DNA of 6,424 bases from Campylobacteraceae bacterium. Its GTDB lineage: Bacteria; Campylobacterota; Campylobacteria; Campylobacterales; Sulfurovaceae. The translations under genes and the position numbers were made by a program. Positions 1 through 5,741 of this stretch are shown here, piece after piece; position 1 is the stretch's first letter; each line of letters opens with the position of its first letter. The notes below the pieces were generated by a model. The model was not told where the DNA came from. It searched no databases and was given only the letters and a program-made list of their open reading frames with translations. The stretch covers positions 1 through 6,424 of the forward strand of contig JALVQH010000076.1 of assembly GCA_027031505.1 (NCBI GenBank), read 5' to 3'.

Positions 1-1
1 C

Positions 2-574
2 TCCGATGCCAACCCGACCGACGGAAAAACCGCAAAAGTGGAGATCAAAGACAGCAACAATACCACACTCGATATGGGGATCAGGCAGGTTTTTTACCGT
101 CTCGGTGACCTTTTTTGGATTGATGCCAACAATGACGGTGTATATGACTCTGGCGAAAAGACGATTCCGGATGCCAGAATAGAACTGCTTAACAAAGACG
201 GAAGTGTCGTTGCGGCAACCATGACCGACAAAAATGGACGTTACCATTTTGATGTACCGGCTGGCGAGTACAAAGTCCGCTTCCACATTCCGCAAACCAT
301 GATCGAGGACGGATATACATTTGATAATATTCAAAAAGAGGGAGATGATACAAACAAGGTCAACGGAGAAGGAATAGTTGAAGTATCTGCAGAAGTGGGT
401 TCCGGCATTGCAACACAAAACCTTACTCTCGATGCTGCGATCCATTGCCCCTGTGCAGATGTGACTTCGGATAATGTGGATGCCATGAAGACAATGGCGA
501 ACCTTCTGATGTCCCTTTTCAGTCTCTGGATCGGGATACTGATGCTTCGAAAAGAAGAGAGATGGTTTGGGTGA
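2..574 (+). CDS. SdrD_B-repeat surface protein, C-terminal fragment (5' end outside window)
   Basis: The reading frame is open from the left edge, so the start lies upstream; the GTG at 38 is internal. The visible 190 residues begin with the tail of one SdrD_B-type beta-sandwich (SDANPTDGKT, then a TTLDMGI strand). A second, complete domain follows at about residues 34-147. It has the family opening GDLFWIDANNDGVYDSGE, whose spaced Asp/Asn residues resemble a calcium-binding loop, and the later strands GRYHFDVPAGEYKVRF and NLTLDAAI. Proteins with such tandem repeats are usually secreted, elongated adhesins or matrix proteins. Right after the last domain come Cys149-Pro-Cys151, a hydrophobic stretch at about 165-182 and the charged tail RKEERWFG, a layout typical of C-terminal sorting or anchoring signals. 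No LPXTG or PEP motif is present. The DNA is clearly poorer in GC than the downstream genes. Ligand and total length are unknown. The domain call is firm, the anchoring role inferred. Confidence 0.85.
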   Translation, partial: SDANPTDGKTAKVEIKDSNNTTLDMGIRQVFYRLGDLFWIDANNDGVYDSGEKTIPDARIELLNKDGSVVAATMTDKNGRYHFDVPAGEYKVRFHIPQTMIEDGYTFDNIQKEGDDTNKVNGEGIVEVSAEVGSGIATQNLTLDAAIHCPCADVTSDNVDAMKTMANLLMSLFSLWIGILMLRKEERWFG

Positions 575-593
575 TGAAATAGTACCAATACCT

Positions 594-622
594 CTGGGTT
601 CTAATGACTCTTTCGCTATAAT
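594..622 (+). promoter_or_regulatory. Probable sigma-70 promoter of the aminotransferase-hisZ-purA train
   Basis: A perfect TATAAT lies at 617-622, preceded by GC (GCTATAAT), a form common in Campylobacterota promoters. At 16-18 bases upstream there is no recognisable -35 hexamer, which fits the weak -35 requirement reported for this group. The start of transcription would fall near 628-631, giving a leader of about 36-40 bases before the ATG at 667. It sits in the only gene-free stretch ahead of the gene train. Confidence 0.65.
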
Positions 623-635
623 CGTTTCCGATTAT

Positions 636-652
636 GCCGTCACATCGACGGC
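636..652 (+). promoter_or_regulatory. Short perfect hairpin in the 5' leader
   Basis: GCCGTC at 636-641 and GACGGC at 647-652 form a 6-bp GC-rich stem with a 5-base loop. If transcription starts near 628-631, the hairpin lies at the very 5' end of the mRNA, just before the ribosome binding site at 657-661. It could stabilise the transcript 5' end or influence translation. No T-run follows, so it is not a standard intrinsic terminator for the upstream gene. Confidence 0.45.
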
Positions 653-656
653 TTAC

Positions 657-661
657 AAGGA
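657..661 (+). promoter_or_regulatory. Ribosome binding site that decides the aminotransferase start
   Basis: AAGGA lies 5 bases before the ATG at 667. The in-frame ATG at 634 has no such site, lies at or next to the predicted transcript start, and would add 11 residues (MPSHRRLTRTI) before the conserved MLLFTPGPTPVP opening of the family. The 667 start is preferred. Confidence 0.8.
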
Positions 662-666
662 CGATC

Positions 667-1785
667 ATGCTGCTGTTTACCCCCGGCCCAACCCCGGTAC
701 CCGAATCAGTACGCCAGGCGATGGCGACCCCGACACTCCATCACCGTACCCCGGAATTTGAAGCGATCTTTGCGCAGGCGCGGACGCGTTTGTTTGATCT
801 CATGCAGACCGATGAGGTGGTGATGATCGCCTCTTCGGGCACCGGCGCGATGGAAGCGGCCGTGACCAATCTCTGCCACGATACCCTGCTGAATATCAAC
901 GCCGGCAAGTTCGGTGAGCGTTTTGGCAAAATTGCCCAGGCTCACGGTTTGGGCAGCGTCGAGATCCGGCACGAGTGGGACACGCCGGCCACTGCCGAAG
1001 AGGTGCTCGAAACCCTCGAAACCCATCCGCAGATCGACGCGATTGCCATCCAGATCAGCGAATCAGCCGGCGGTCTGCGCCATCCGGTCGAAACGATCGC
1101 CGCTGCGGTCAAAGCCCAGCACTCCGATGTGATGATCATCGCCGACGGGATCACCGCAGTCGGAGTCGAGCCGATCGATACTACACACATTGATGCGCTC
1201 ATTGCCGGGAGCCAGAAGGCCCTCATGCTCCCTCCCGGTCTGGCGATCCTCGGCTTGAGCAACGCCGCAGTTGCGAAGATCGGTGTCGGAAAAGGGTACT
1301 ACCTCAACCTCGCCACCGAGATCAAGAAGCAGCGCCAGAACACCACCGCTTATACTGCCGCTACGACACTGGTGATTGGTGTAGAAAAGATTCTATCAGC
1401 CATCGAAGCGGAGGGGGGGCTGGATGTACTGTATGATCGCACCGCACGCCGCGCCCGTGCAACCCGCACGGCGCTTGAAGCACTGGGATTGCATAGTTAT
1501 CCCCGAACACCGGCTCCCTCGATGACCACCATTGACGATCCTGATGCCAACGCCATCCGAAGTGCCCTCAAAGAGCAATACGGCGTCAACGTTGCCGGCG
1601 GCCAGGACCATCTCAAAGGGAAAATCTTTCGCATCAACCAGATGGGACTTGTTGCTCCTCATGAGGCAGCCTGGGTGGTCAATGCCGTCGAGTTGGCGTT
1701 GGATGGATTGGGACGGCGGCCGTATGACGGGACGGCCAATCGTTTCTTCAATGCGATTTACTACGGACTGGAAGGGGCACAATGA
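667..1785 (+). CDS. Class V PLP-dependent aminotransferase (alanine/serine-glyoxylate type)
   Basis: This gene encodes 372 residues, a normal length for the alanine-glyoxylate / serine-pyruvate aminotransferase branch of fold-type I PLP enzymes. The N-terminus LLFTPGPTPVPESV is the family hallmark. SSGTGAMEAA (about residues 56-65) binds the cofactor phosphate. Asp160 in the ADGITAVG motif should contact the pyridine nitrogen, and Lys184 in GSQKALMLPPG should form the Schiff base. Members transfer amino groups between alanine, serine or aspartate and glyoxylate or pyruvate in the cytoplasm. The substrate cannot be set from sequence alone, so no symbol is given. The gene is first after the promoter at 617-622, and its TGA overlaps the hisZ start as ATGA, which suggests translational coupling. 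An alternative name would be the so-called soluble hydrogenase 42 kDa subunit, an old label for the same family. The family is certain, the reaction is not. Confidence 0.9.
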   Translation: MLLFTPGPTPVPESVRQAMATPTLHHRTPEFEAIFAQARTRLFDLMQTDEVVMIASSGTGAMEAAVTNLCHDTLLNINAGKFGERFGKIAQAHGLGSVEIRHEWDTPATAEEVLETLETHPQIDAIAIQISESAGGLRHPVETIAAAVKAQHSDVMIIADGITAVGVEPIDTTHIDALIAGSQKALMLPPGLAILGLSNAAVAKIGVGKGYYLNLATEIKKQRQNTTAYTAATTLVIGVEKILSAIEAEGGLDVLYDRTARRARATRTALEALGLHSYPRTPAPSMTTIDDPDANAIRSALKEQYGVNVAGGQDHLKGKIFRINQMGLVAPHEAAWVVNAVELALDGLGRRPYDGTANRFFNAIYYGLEGAQ

Positions 1786-2636
1786 TTTTCGCTCACGAGA
1801 TTCCGGCCGGAAGCCACCTCTATTCCGGCGAAGCCGCCCGTACCAAACGCACCATTGAGAGTCGGGCTGCCGAGGTGCTGAGTGCGCAGGGATACGAAGA
1901 GATCGTTACGCCGCTGTTTTCATACCAGCAGCACGAAAACTTCGCCGATCGTCGTCCTCTGATCCGTCTGAATGATGCAGACAACCACGAAGTGAGCCTG
2001 CGTGCCGATTCGACGGCTGATGTGGTTCGAATCGTCACCCGGCGGCTTGGACGCAGTACGCAGACAAAAAAATGGTTTTATATCCAGCCGGTTTTTACCT
2101 TCCCGACCACGGAGCAGTATCAGGTGGGTGCGGAGGTGATCGACGGGGAGTTTGTCGATGTGACCCGCACGGCACTTGCGTTGATGGAGACACTCGATCT
2201 CCATCCGCTGGTGCAGATCGCCAACATGGCCATCCCAAAGCTTCTATCGGAAAAATACGGCGTAGCTCTTGAAGCGATTGAGGTGATGCATCTCGATACA
2301 ATCCTCGCTTCCGGACATCCGTGGATCGAATCGCTTGTGCACATTCAGCACCCACGGGATGTGCAGAACCTGAGTCTCTATCCGGCCGACCTGGCTGCCG
2401 AGTTGAGCCGGATGGTTGAGGCAGCCGGAGCATTGGAGCGGGAAGACATTCTCTTTTCGCCTCTTTATTTTGCCCGGTTGCGTTATTATGATGCACTGGT
2501 GTTCCGTTTGTTTGCGGACAACACCGTGTTGGCAACCGGAGGGACATACACCGTCGATGAGACCAACGCAGCAGGTTTCGCCCTCTACACCGATGCCTGC
2601 ATCACCCAGATACTCCAGAAGGATACTCATGGCTAA
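1782..2636 (+). CDS. hisZ: ATP phosphoribosyltransferase regulatory subunit HisZ (short form)
   Basis: This 284-residue protein is related to the catalytic core of histidyl-tRNA synthetase. Its role in the family is to form a complex with short-form HisG and activate the first step of histidine synthesis, the joining of ATP and PRPP. The class II motif 2 region is seen at residues 74-90 ([12 protein letters not shown]) followed by YIQPVFTFP. The motif 3 region reads ATGGTYTV (251-258), lacking the Arg and Asp of the GGRYD motif of active HisRS, which argues against tRNA charging. No anticodon-binding domain follows, and the protein is about 100 residues shorter than typical HisZ. The start at 1782 has GGAAGGGG at 1770-1777. 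The neighbouring hisZ-purA order is also found in gammaproteobacteria and supports the call. HisG is not in the window. A generic class II synthetase-like paralogue remains possible. Confidence 0.82.
   Translation: MIFAHEIPAGSHLYSGEAARTKRTIESRAAEVLSAQGYEEIVTPLFSYQQHENFADRRPLIRLNDADNHEVSLRADSTADVVRIVTRRLGRSTQTKKWFYIQPVFTFPTTEQYQVGAEVIDGEFVDVTRTALALMETLDLHPLVQIANMAIPKLLSEKYGVALEAIEVMHLDTILASGHPWIESLVHIQHPRDVQNLSLYPADLAAELSRMVEAAGALEREDILFSPLYFARLRYYDALVFRLFADNTVLATGGTYTVDETNAAGFALYTDACITQILQKDTHG
2617..2623 (+). promoter_or_regulatory. Ribosome binding site that decides the purA start
   Basis: AGAAGGA lies 5 bases before the ATG at 2629, inside the 3' end of hisZ. The frame stays open upstream to an ATG at 2416, but those 71 extra codons overlap hisZ and would precede the conserved PurA N-terminus. 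The site therefore supports 2629 as the start. Confidence 0.8.
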
Positions 2637-3888
2637 TCAGGCAGATCTCATCATCGGACTCCAATGGGGGGACGAAGGCAAAGGAAAAATCGTCGACCAC
2701 ATGGCGCAGACCCACGACTACGTCTGCCGCTTCGCCGGCGGACACAATGCCGGGCACACCATCGTCATCGGCGATCAGACCTACGCACTCCATCTGATCC
2801 CCTCCGGGGTTCTCAACTCCAGTGCTGTCAATGTCGTCGGTAACGGTGTCGTCCTCTCTCCGAAGGATTTCATCGAGGAGATGGAGCAGTTTGACGACCT
2901 TGAAGGGCGCCTCTTCATCTCCGACAAAGCCCACCTTCTCCTCCCTTACCATGCTTTGATCGATCAAGCACGCGAACGGATGAAAGGGGATAAAGCGATC
3001 GGTACCACCGGCAAAGGGATCGGACCGGCCTACGGGGACAAAGTGACCCGCGTCGGCCACCGCGTCGGGGAACTCCTCGACCCGCCCAAACTCGCCGCCA
3101 AAATCACGACGTACTTCGAGATGTACCGCGGGATTTTCGAGGTGATGGGGGTGGAGCTTCCCACCGAAGCGGAGCTTGTCGAAGAGTTGTCCGGTTACAA
3201 GGCGGTGCTCGCCCCCTACATCACCGACACTACACTGCTGGTGTGGGACGCCCTCGACAGCGGCAAAAAGATCCTCCTCGAGGGGGCGCAGGGGACGATG
3301 CTCGACATCGACCACGGCACCTACCCCTACGTCACCAGCTCCACGACGGTGAGTGCGGGTGCTGCCAGCGGTCTGGGGATCGCCCCGCGTGACATCGGCC
3401 GGGTCACCGGCATCGCCAAAGCCTACTGCACCCGTGTCGGCAACGGCCCTTTCCCGAGTGAAGACCACGGCGAAGCGGGTCAGCGCCTCCGGGACAACGG
3501 CCATGAGTACGGTACCACCACCGGTCGCCCCCGCCGCTGCGGGTGGTTCGATGCGGTGGCCGCCCGTCATGCGGTTCGGATCAACGGCGTCGACCAGATT
3601 GCCCTGATGAAACTCGATGTCCTCGACGGTTTCGAGGAGATCAAGGTGTGTGTCGCCTACGAAGTGGACGGCAGGCGGATCGACTACGTCCCCTACGATC
3701 TCGAGGAGGCGACGCCGGTCTACGAAACGTTTCCCGGCTGGGATACAACCAGAGGGATTCAGAGCTTTGATGCTCTGCCCCAAACGGCACGTGAATATAT
3801 CACGGCACTTGAAGAGATGGTGGGGGCGAAGATGGGGATCATCTCCACGTCGCCCAAGCGGGAAGACACGATTGTTCGGAAAGAGTGA
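2629..3888 (+). CDS. purA: Adenylosuccinate synthetase PurA
   Basis: PurA joins IMP and aspartate using GTP to form adenylosuccinate, the first committed step from IMP to AMP in the cytoplasm. The 419-residue length is normal. The GTP-binding loop QWGDEGKGK is at 12-20, with the catalytic Asp at 15, and the catalytic His is His43 in GGHNAGHT. The IMP-binding segment [10 protein letters not shown] is at 124-133, and the family signature [16 protein letters not shown] starts at 218. The aspartate/IMP loop [13 protein letters not shown] is at 296-308. The guanine-recognition segment LMKLDVLDG and the C-terminal ISTSPKRED are also present. The gene overlaps hisZ by 8 bases and is probably co-translated with it. 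Its TGA stop is followed after 4 bases by the heptanucleotide array at 3893. No truncation or odd residue is seen. Confidence 0.98.
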   Translation: MANQADLIIGLQWGDEGKGKIVDHMAQTHDYVCRFAGGHNAGHTIVIGDQTYALHLIPSGVLNSSAVNVVGNGVVLSPKDFIEEMEQFDDLEGRLFISDKAHLLLPYHALIDQARERMKGDKAIGTTGKGIGPAYGDKVTRVGHRVGELLDPPKLAAKITTYFEMYRGIFEVMGVELPTEAELVEELSGYKAVLAPYITDTTLLVWDALDSGKKILLEGAQGTMLDIDHGTYPYVTSSTTVSAGAASGLGIAPRDIGRVTGIAKAYCTRVGNGPFPSEDHGEAGQRLRDNGHEYGTTTGRPRRCGWFDAVAARHAVRINGVDQIALMKLDVLDGFEEIKVCVAYEVDGRRIDYVPYDLEEATPVYETFPGWDTTRGIQSFDALPQTAREYITALEEMVGAKMGIISTSPKREDTIVRKE

Positions 3889-3892
3889 GTAA

Positions 3893-3928
3893 TGAAAAAT
3901 GAAAAATGAAAAATGAAAAATTTCGGTA
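3893..3928 (+). repeat. Heptanucleotide array, single arm: (TGAAAAA)x4 plus core TTTCGGTA
   Basis: Four exact copies of TGAAAAA occupy 3893-3920 and abut TTTCGGTA at 3921-3928. A fifth, degenerate unit, TGAGTAA (3886-3892), precedes them, and its first three bases are the purA stop codon. The 28+8 layout is the same as in each arm of the element at 4526-4598, including the identical core (read on the opposite strand there). No clear opposing array follows. AAACAAAAATCC at 3938-3949 weakly resembles the core-flanking sequence of the second element and may be a decayed remnant. The array fills much of the 80-base gap between purA and the DUF507 gene. Confidence 0.85.
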
Positions 3929-3957
3929 TGCTTAGAGAAACAAAAATCCAATCGCGC

Positions 3958-3963
3958 AAGGAG
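3958..3963 (+). promoter_or_regulatory. Ribosome binding site that decides the DUF507 start
   Basis: AAGGAG lies 5 bases before the ATG at 3969. The in-frame GTG at 3963 begins inside this site and so cannot be served by it. The 3969 start gives the expected N-terminus MRLKPQQTGYVAGK. Confidence 0.8.
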
Positions 3964-3968
3964 TGCCC

Positions 3969-4520
3969 ATGAGGTTGAAGCCGCAACAAACCGGCTACGT
4001 TGCCGGCAAAGTGGCCATTGATCTGGCCAATGCACCGTTTGTCCGCCTCCCTAAAGGAAAGGAGGCCGTCACTGAAGCGGTCAAAAAGATCATCGATGCC
4101 AATCTCGAGGTGGAACGTGCGCTCGATGAGCGGGTGCGTGAGATCATCGAGGAGAATTACGACGAGATCGAGTTTCAGCATGCCGATGAGCGGCAGCTTT
4201 TTTTCATGATCAAAAAAAAGCTTGCCCCCGAAGCCGGGGTGATCATGAACTATGACGATCGCTACAACGACCTCTCTCACACCATCCTCGACGAACTCTA
4301 CGAAAATTACCTCGTCGAGTACGAGGTCAACGAAAACCAGGTGCGCAACGTCATCTTCAAAGCCTTCAAAGCGTTTGCCGACTCCTTCGATGAGATTGAT
4401 GATATTGTCTATACGAGGATCAAAAACATGAAACGGGAAGTGATCCCCGGCACCCAGGATTACGAACTGATCTACGAACGGCTCTATCAGGAAGAGCTGG
4501 CCAGGCGCGGGATGCTGTGA
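3969..4520 (+). CDS. DUF507 family protein, double-length form
   Basis: This 183-residue, highly charged and probably largely helical protein has no signal peptide or membrane segment, so it should be cytoplasmic. It resembles the DUF507 proteins of Campylobacterota: an N-terminal segment with YVAGKVAIDLANAPFVRL, a middle with IIEENYDEIEFQHADERQLFFMIKKKL (about 59-85), a second segment DLSHTILDELYENYLVEYEV (101-120), and a C-terminus ending YERLYQEELARRGML. Classical DUF507 proteins are about 90 residues, so this looks like two units in one chain. Family function is unknown and none is proposed. It lies between purA and carA, bounded on both sides by heptanucleotide elements. The A8 run at 4212-4219 encodes the Lys run of IKKKL and is in frame. 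The family call rests on remembered resemblance to Campylobacterota homologues, not a search. Confidence 0.78.
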   Translation: MRLKPQQTGYVAGKVAIDLANAPFVRLPKGKEAVTEAVKKIIDANLEVERALDERVREIIEENYDEIEFQHADERQLFFMIKKKLAPEAGVIMNYDDRYNDLSHTILDELYENYLVEYEVNENQVRNVIFKAFKAFADSFDEIDDIVYTRIKNMKREVIPGTQDYELIYERLYQEELARRGML

Positions 4521-4525
4521 TTCAA

Positions 4526-4598
4526 TCAGGAGTTAGGAATCAGGAATTAGGAATTTTGGTTTTACCGAAACTCCTCACTCCTCACTCCTCACTCCTCA
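4526..4598 (+). repeat. Symmetrical inverted heptanucleotide element upstream of carA
   Basis: The left arm has four units, TCAGGAG, TTAGGAA, TCAGGAA and TTAGGAA (4526-4553), then TTTTGGTT (4554-4561). After one central base (4562), the right arm has TACCGAAA (4563-4570) and four exact copies of CTCCTCA (4571-4598). Read on the other strand, the right arm is (TGAGGAG)x4 plus TTTCGGTA, the same design as the array at 3893. The arms are 36 bases each and agree at 27 of 36 positions as an inverted repeat. The centre gives a 7-bp hairpin (4554-4560 with 4564-4570, one G-T pair) with a 3-base loop. The element starts 5 bases after the DUF507 stop and ends 10 bases before the carA ribosome binding site. 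No T-run follows, so it is not a standard terminator. Confidence 0.88.
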
Positions 4599-4608
4599 CC
4601 AAAACACC

Positions 4609-4615
4609 GAGGAGA
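4609..4615 (+). promoter_or_regulatory. Ribosome binding site of carA
   Basis: GAGGAGA lies 4 bases before the ATG at 4620. It is pyrimidine-complementary in character and could in principle pair with the nearby CTCCTCA units at 4571-4598, which would hide it from ribosomes. That pairing is an inference. Confidence 0.75.
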
Positions 4616-4619
4616 TACA

Positions 4620-5741
4620 ATGACCAGAACCAGCCTCTATTTCGAAAACGGCCTCTTTCTCGAAGCGGAGAGTTTCGGCGCCGGGGGGACGGCGGTGGGT
4701 GAAGTGGTGTTCAACACTTCCATGACGGGGTATCAGGAGATCGTGACCGATCCGAGTTATGCCGGGCAGTTTGTCACCTTCACGATGCCCGAGATCGGCA
4801 ATGTCGGTACCAACGGGCAGGATATGGAGTCCCGGGGTGCTTTCTGCAAGGGGATCCTCGTCCGCAACTACCAGCCCCGCCCCTCCAGTTTCCGTTCCGA
4901 AGAGCCCCTCGATGCGCTGATGAAACGGTTCGGGGTGATGGGGATCACCGCCGTCGACACCCGTTTCATCACCAAAATGCTCCGGGACGAGGGGGCGATG
5001 GAGATGATCGCCTCGACCGAGATCCACGATCCTGACGAGCTCAAGAGACTCCTCGATCTCGCTCCCCGGATCGCGGAGATCAACTACATCGAGCAGGTGA
5101 GCACCCCAGAGCCCTACGTCCACACCGAGAGCCGCTACGATATCACACAGTTTGCCTACGGTGTCGCCCGGACCTCCAAACGGATCGTCGCCTACGATTT
5201 CGGGATCAAGCGGAACATCCTCAATGAACTGACCCATGCCGGAGTCGAAGTCAAAGTGGTTCCTCACACCACCCCGGCTGAGGAGGTGATCGCCGCCTAT
5301 GAAGCGGGGGAAATTCAGGGGGTCTTCCTTTCCAATGGCCCCGGCGACCCCCTCATTCTCAAAGAGGAAAAAGTGATCACCAAAGCACTGCTTGCGGCGA
5401 AGATCCCCATGTTCGGGATCTGCCTCGGACACCAGATGCTCTCCATCGCCCACGGCCACGACACCTACAAACTCAAGTTCGGCCACCACGGCGGCAACCA
5501 TCCGGTCAAAAACGGCGCCACCCGTGCCGTCGAGATCACCGCCCAGAACCACAACTACAACGTCCCCGAAGCGATCACCGCGATCGCCGACGTGACCCAC
5601 ATCAACCTCTTCGACAACACCATCGAGGGGGTACGGTACAAGGATGAACCGGTGATGTCGGTGCAGCACCACCCCGAAGCGAGCCCCGGGCCCCATGAGA
5701 GCCGGTATATTTTTGCCGAGTTTGCGGAGATGTTATCATGA
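4620..5741 (+). CDS. carA: Carbamoyl-phosphate synthase small (glutaminase) subunit CarA
   Basis: CarA hydrolyses glutamine and passes ammonia to CarB, which makes carbamoyl phosphate for pyrimidine and arginine synthesis. The 373-residue length is normal. The N-terminal small-chain domain carries GEVVFNTSMTGYQEIVTDPSY (27-47) and IGNVGTN. The class I glutamine amidotransferase domain starts near 188. It contains SNGPGDP (238-244), the nucleophile elbow FGICLGHQ with Cys268, the segment KFGHHGGNHPV, and HHPE with catalytic His351 and Glu353. All triad residues are present. The ATG at 4620 gives the usual short N-terminus. CarB is not in the window; only 687 bases follow and they encode ddl. 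The 3' end overlaps ddl as ATGA. The 5' leader contains the 73-base inverted heptanucleotide element, which may affect expression. Confidence 0.98.
   Translation: MTRTSLYFENGLFLEAESFGAGGTAVGEVVFNTSMTGYQEIVTDPSYAGQFVTFTMPEIGNVGTNGQDMESRGAFCKGILVRNYQPRPSSFRSEEPLDALMKRFGVMGITAVDTRFITKMLRDEGAMEMIASTEIHDPDELKRLLDLAPRIAEINYIEQVSTPEPYVHTESRYDITQFAYGVARTSKRIVAYDFGIKRNILNELTHAGVEVKVVPHTTPAEEVIAAYEAGEIQGVFLSNGPGDPLILKEEKVITKALLAAKIPMFGICLGHQMLSIAHGHDTYKLKFGHHGGNHPVKNGATRAVEITAQNHNYNVPEAITAIADVTHINLFDNTIEGVRYKDEPVMSVQHHPEASPGPHESRYIFAEFAEMLS

Noticed and set aside
636..652. Intrinsic terminator after the surface-protein gene
   Set aside because: The 6-bp stem is followed by TTACAAGG rather than a T-run and lies downstream of a promoter.
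634..666. Upstream ATG start for the aminotransferase
   Set aside because: It lies at or next to the predicted transcript start with no ribosome binding site, and adds residues before the conserved family N-terminus.
1413..1419. G7 tract in the aminotransferase gene as a phase-variable site
   Set aside because: The tract is short, lies in a housekeeping enzyme, and encodes an in-frame Gly-Gly; phase-variable tracts in this phylum are generally longer and in surface genes.
2416..2628. 71-codon N-terminal extension of purA
   Set aside because: It overlaps hisZ, has no family similarity, and a good ribosome binding site supports the ATG at 2629.
3927..3932. TATGCT as a -10 box for the DUF507 gene
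   Set aside because: Only four of six bases match TATAAT, there is no -35 box, and it partly overlaps the repeat core.
2602..4035. Long minus-strand open frame of 477 codons opposite purA
   Set aside because: It is a shadow of the GC-rich third codon positions of purA. It has no recognisable domain, and PurA on the + strand matches its family along its whole length.
4195..4222. 10-bp perfect inverted repeat with T7 and A8 runs inside the DUF507 gene, possibly a slippery site
   Set aside because: The runs encode FFMIKKKL in a continuous frame that matches the family, and no alternative product frame or downstream stimulator is evident.
3893..4598. CRISPR array
   Set aside because: The units are seven bases in direct contact with no spacers.
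4517..4702. Small + strand open frame of 61 codons between DUF507 and carA
   Set aside because: It is created by the heptamer repeats and then runs into carA in another frame; no ribosome binding site or domain.
4596..5696. Minus-strand open frame of 366 codons opposite carA
   Set aside because: It mirrors carA codon bias; its translation is a low-complexity Gly/Asp/Val-rich sequence with no family features.
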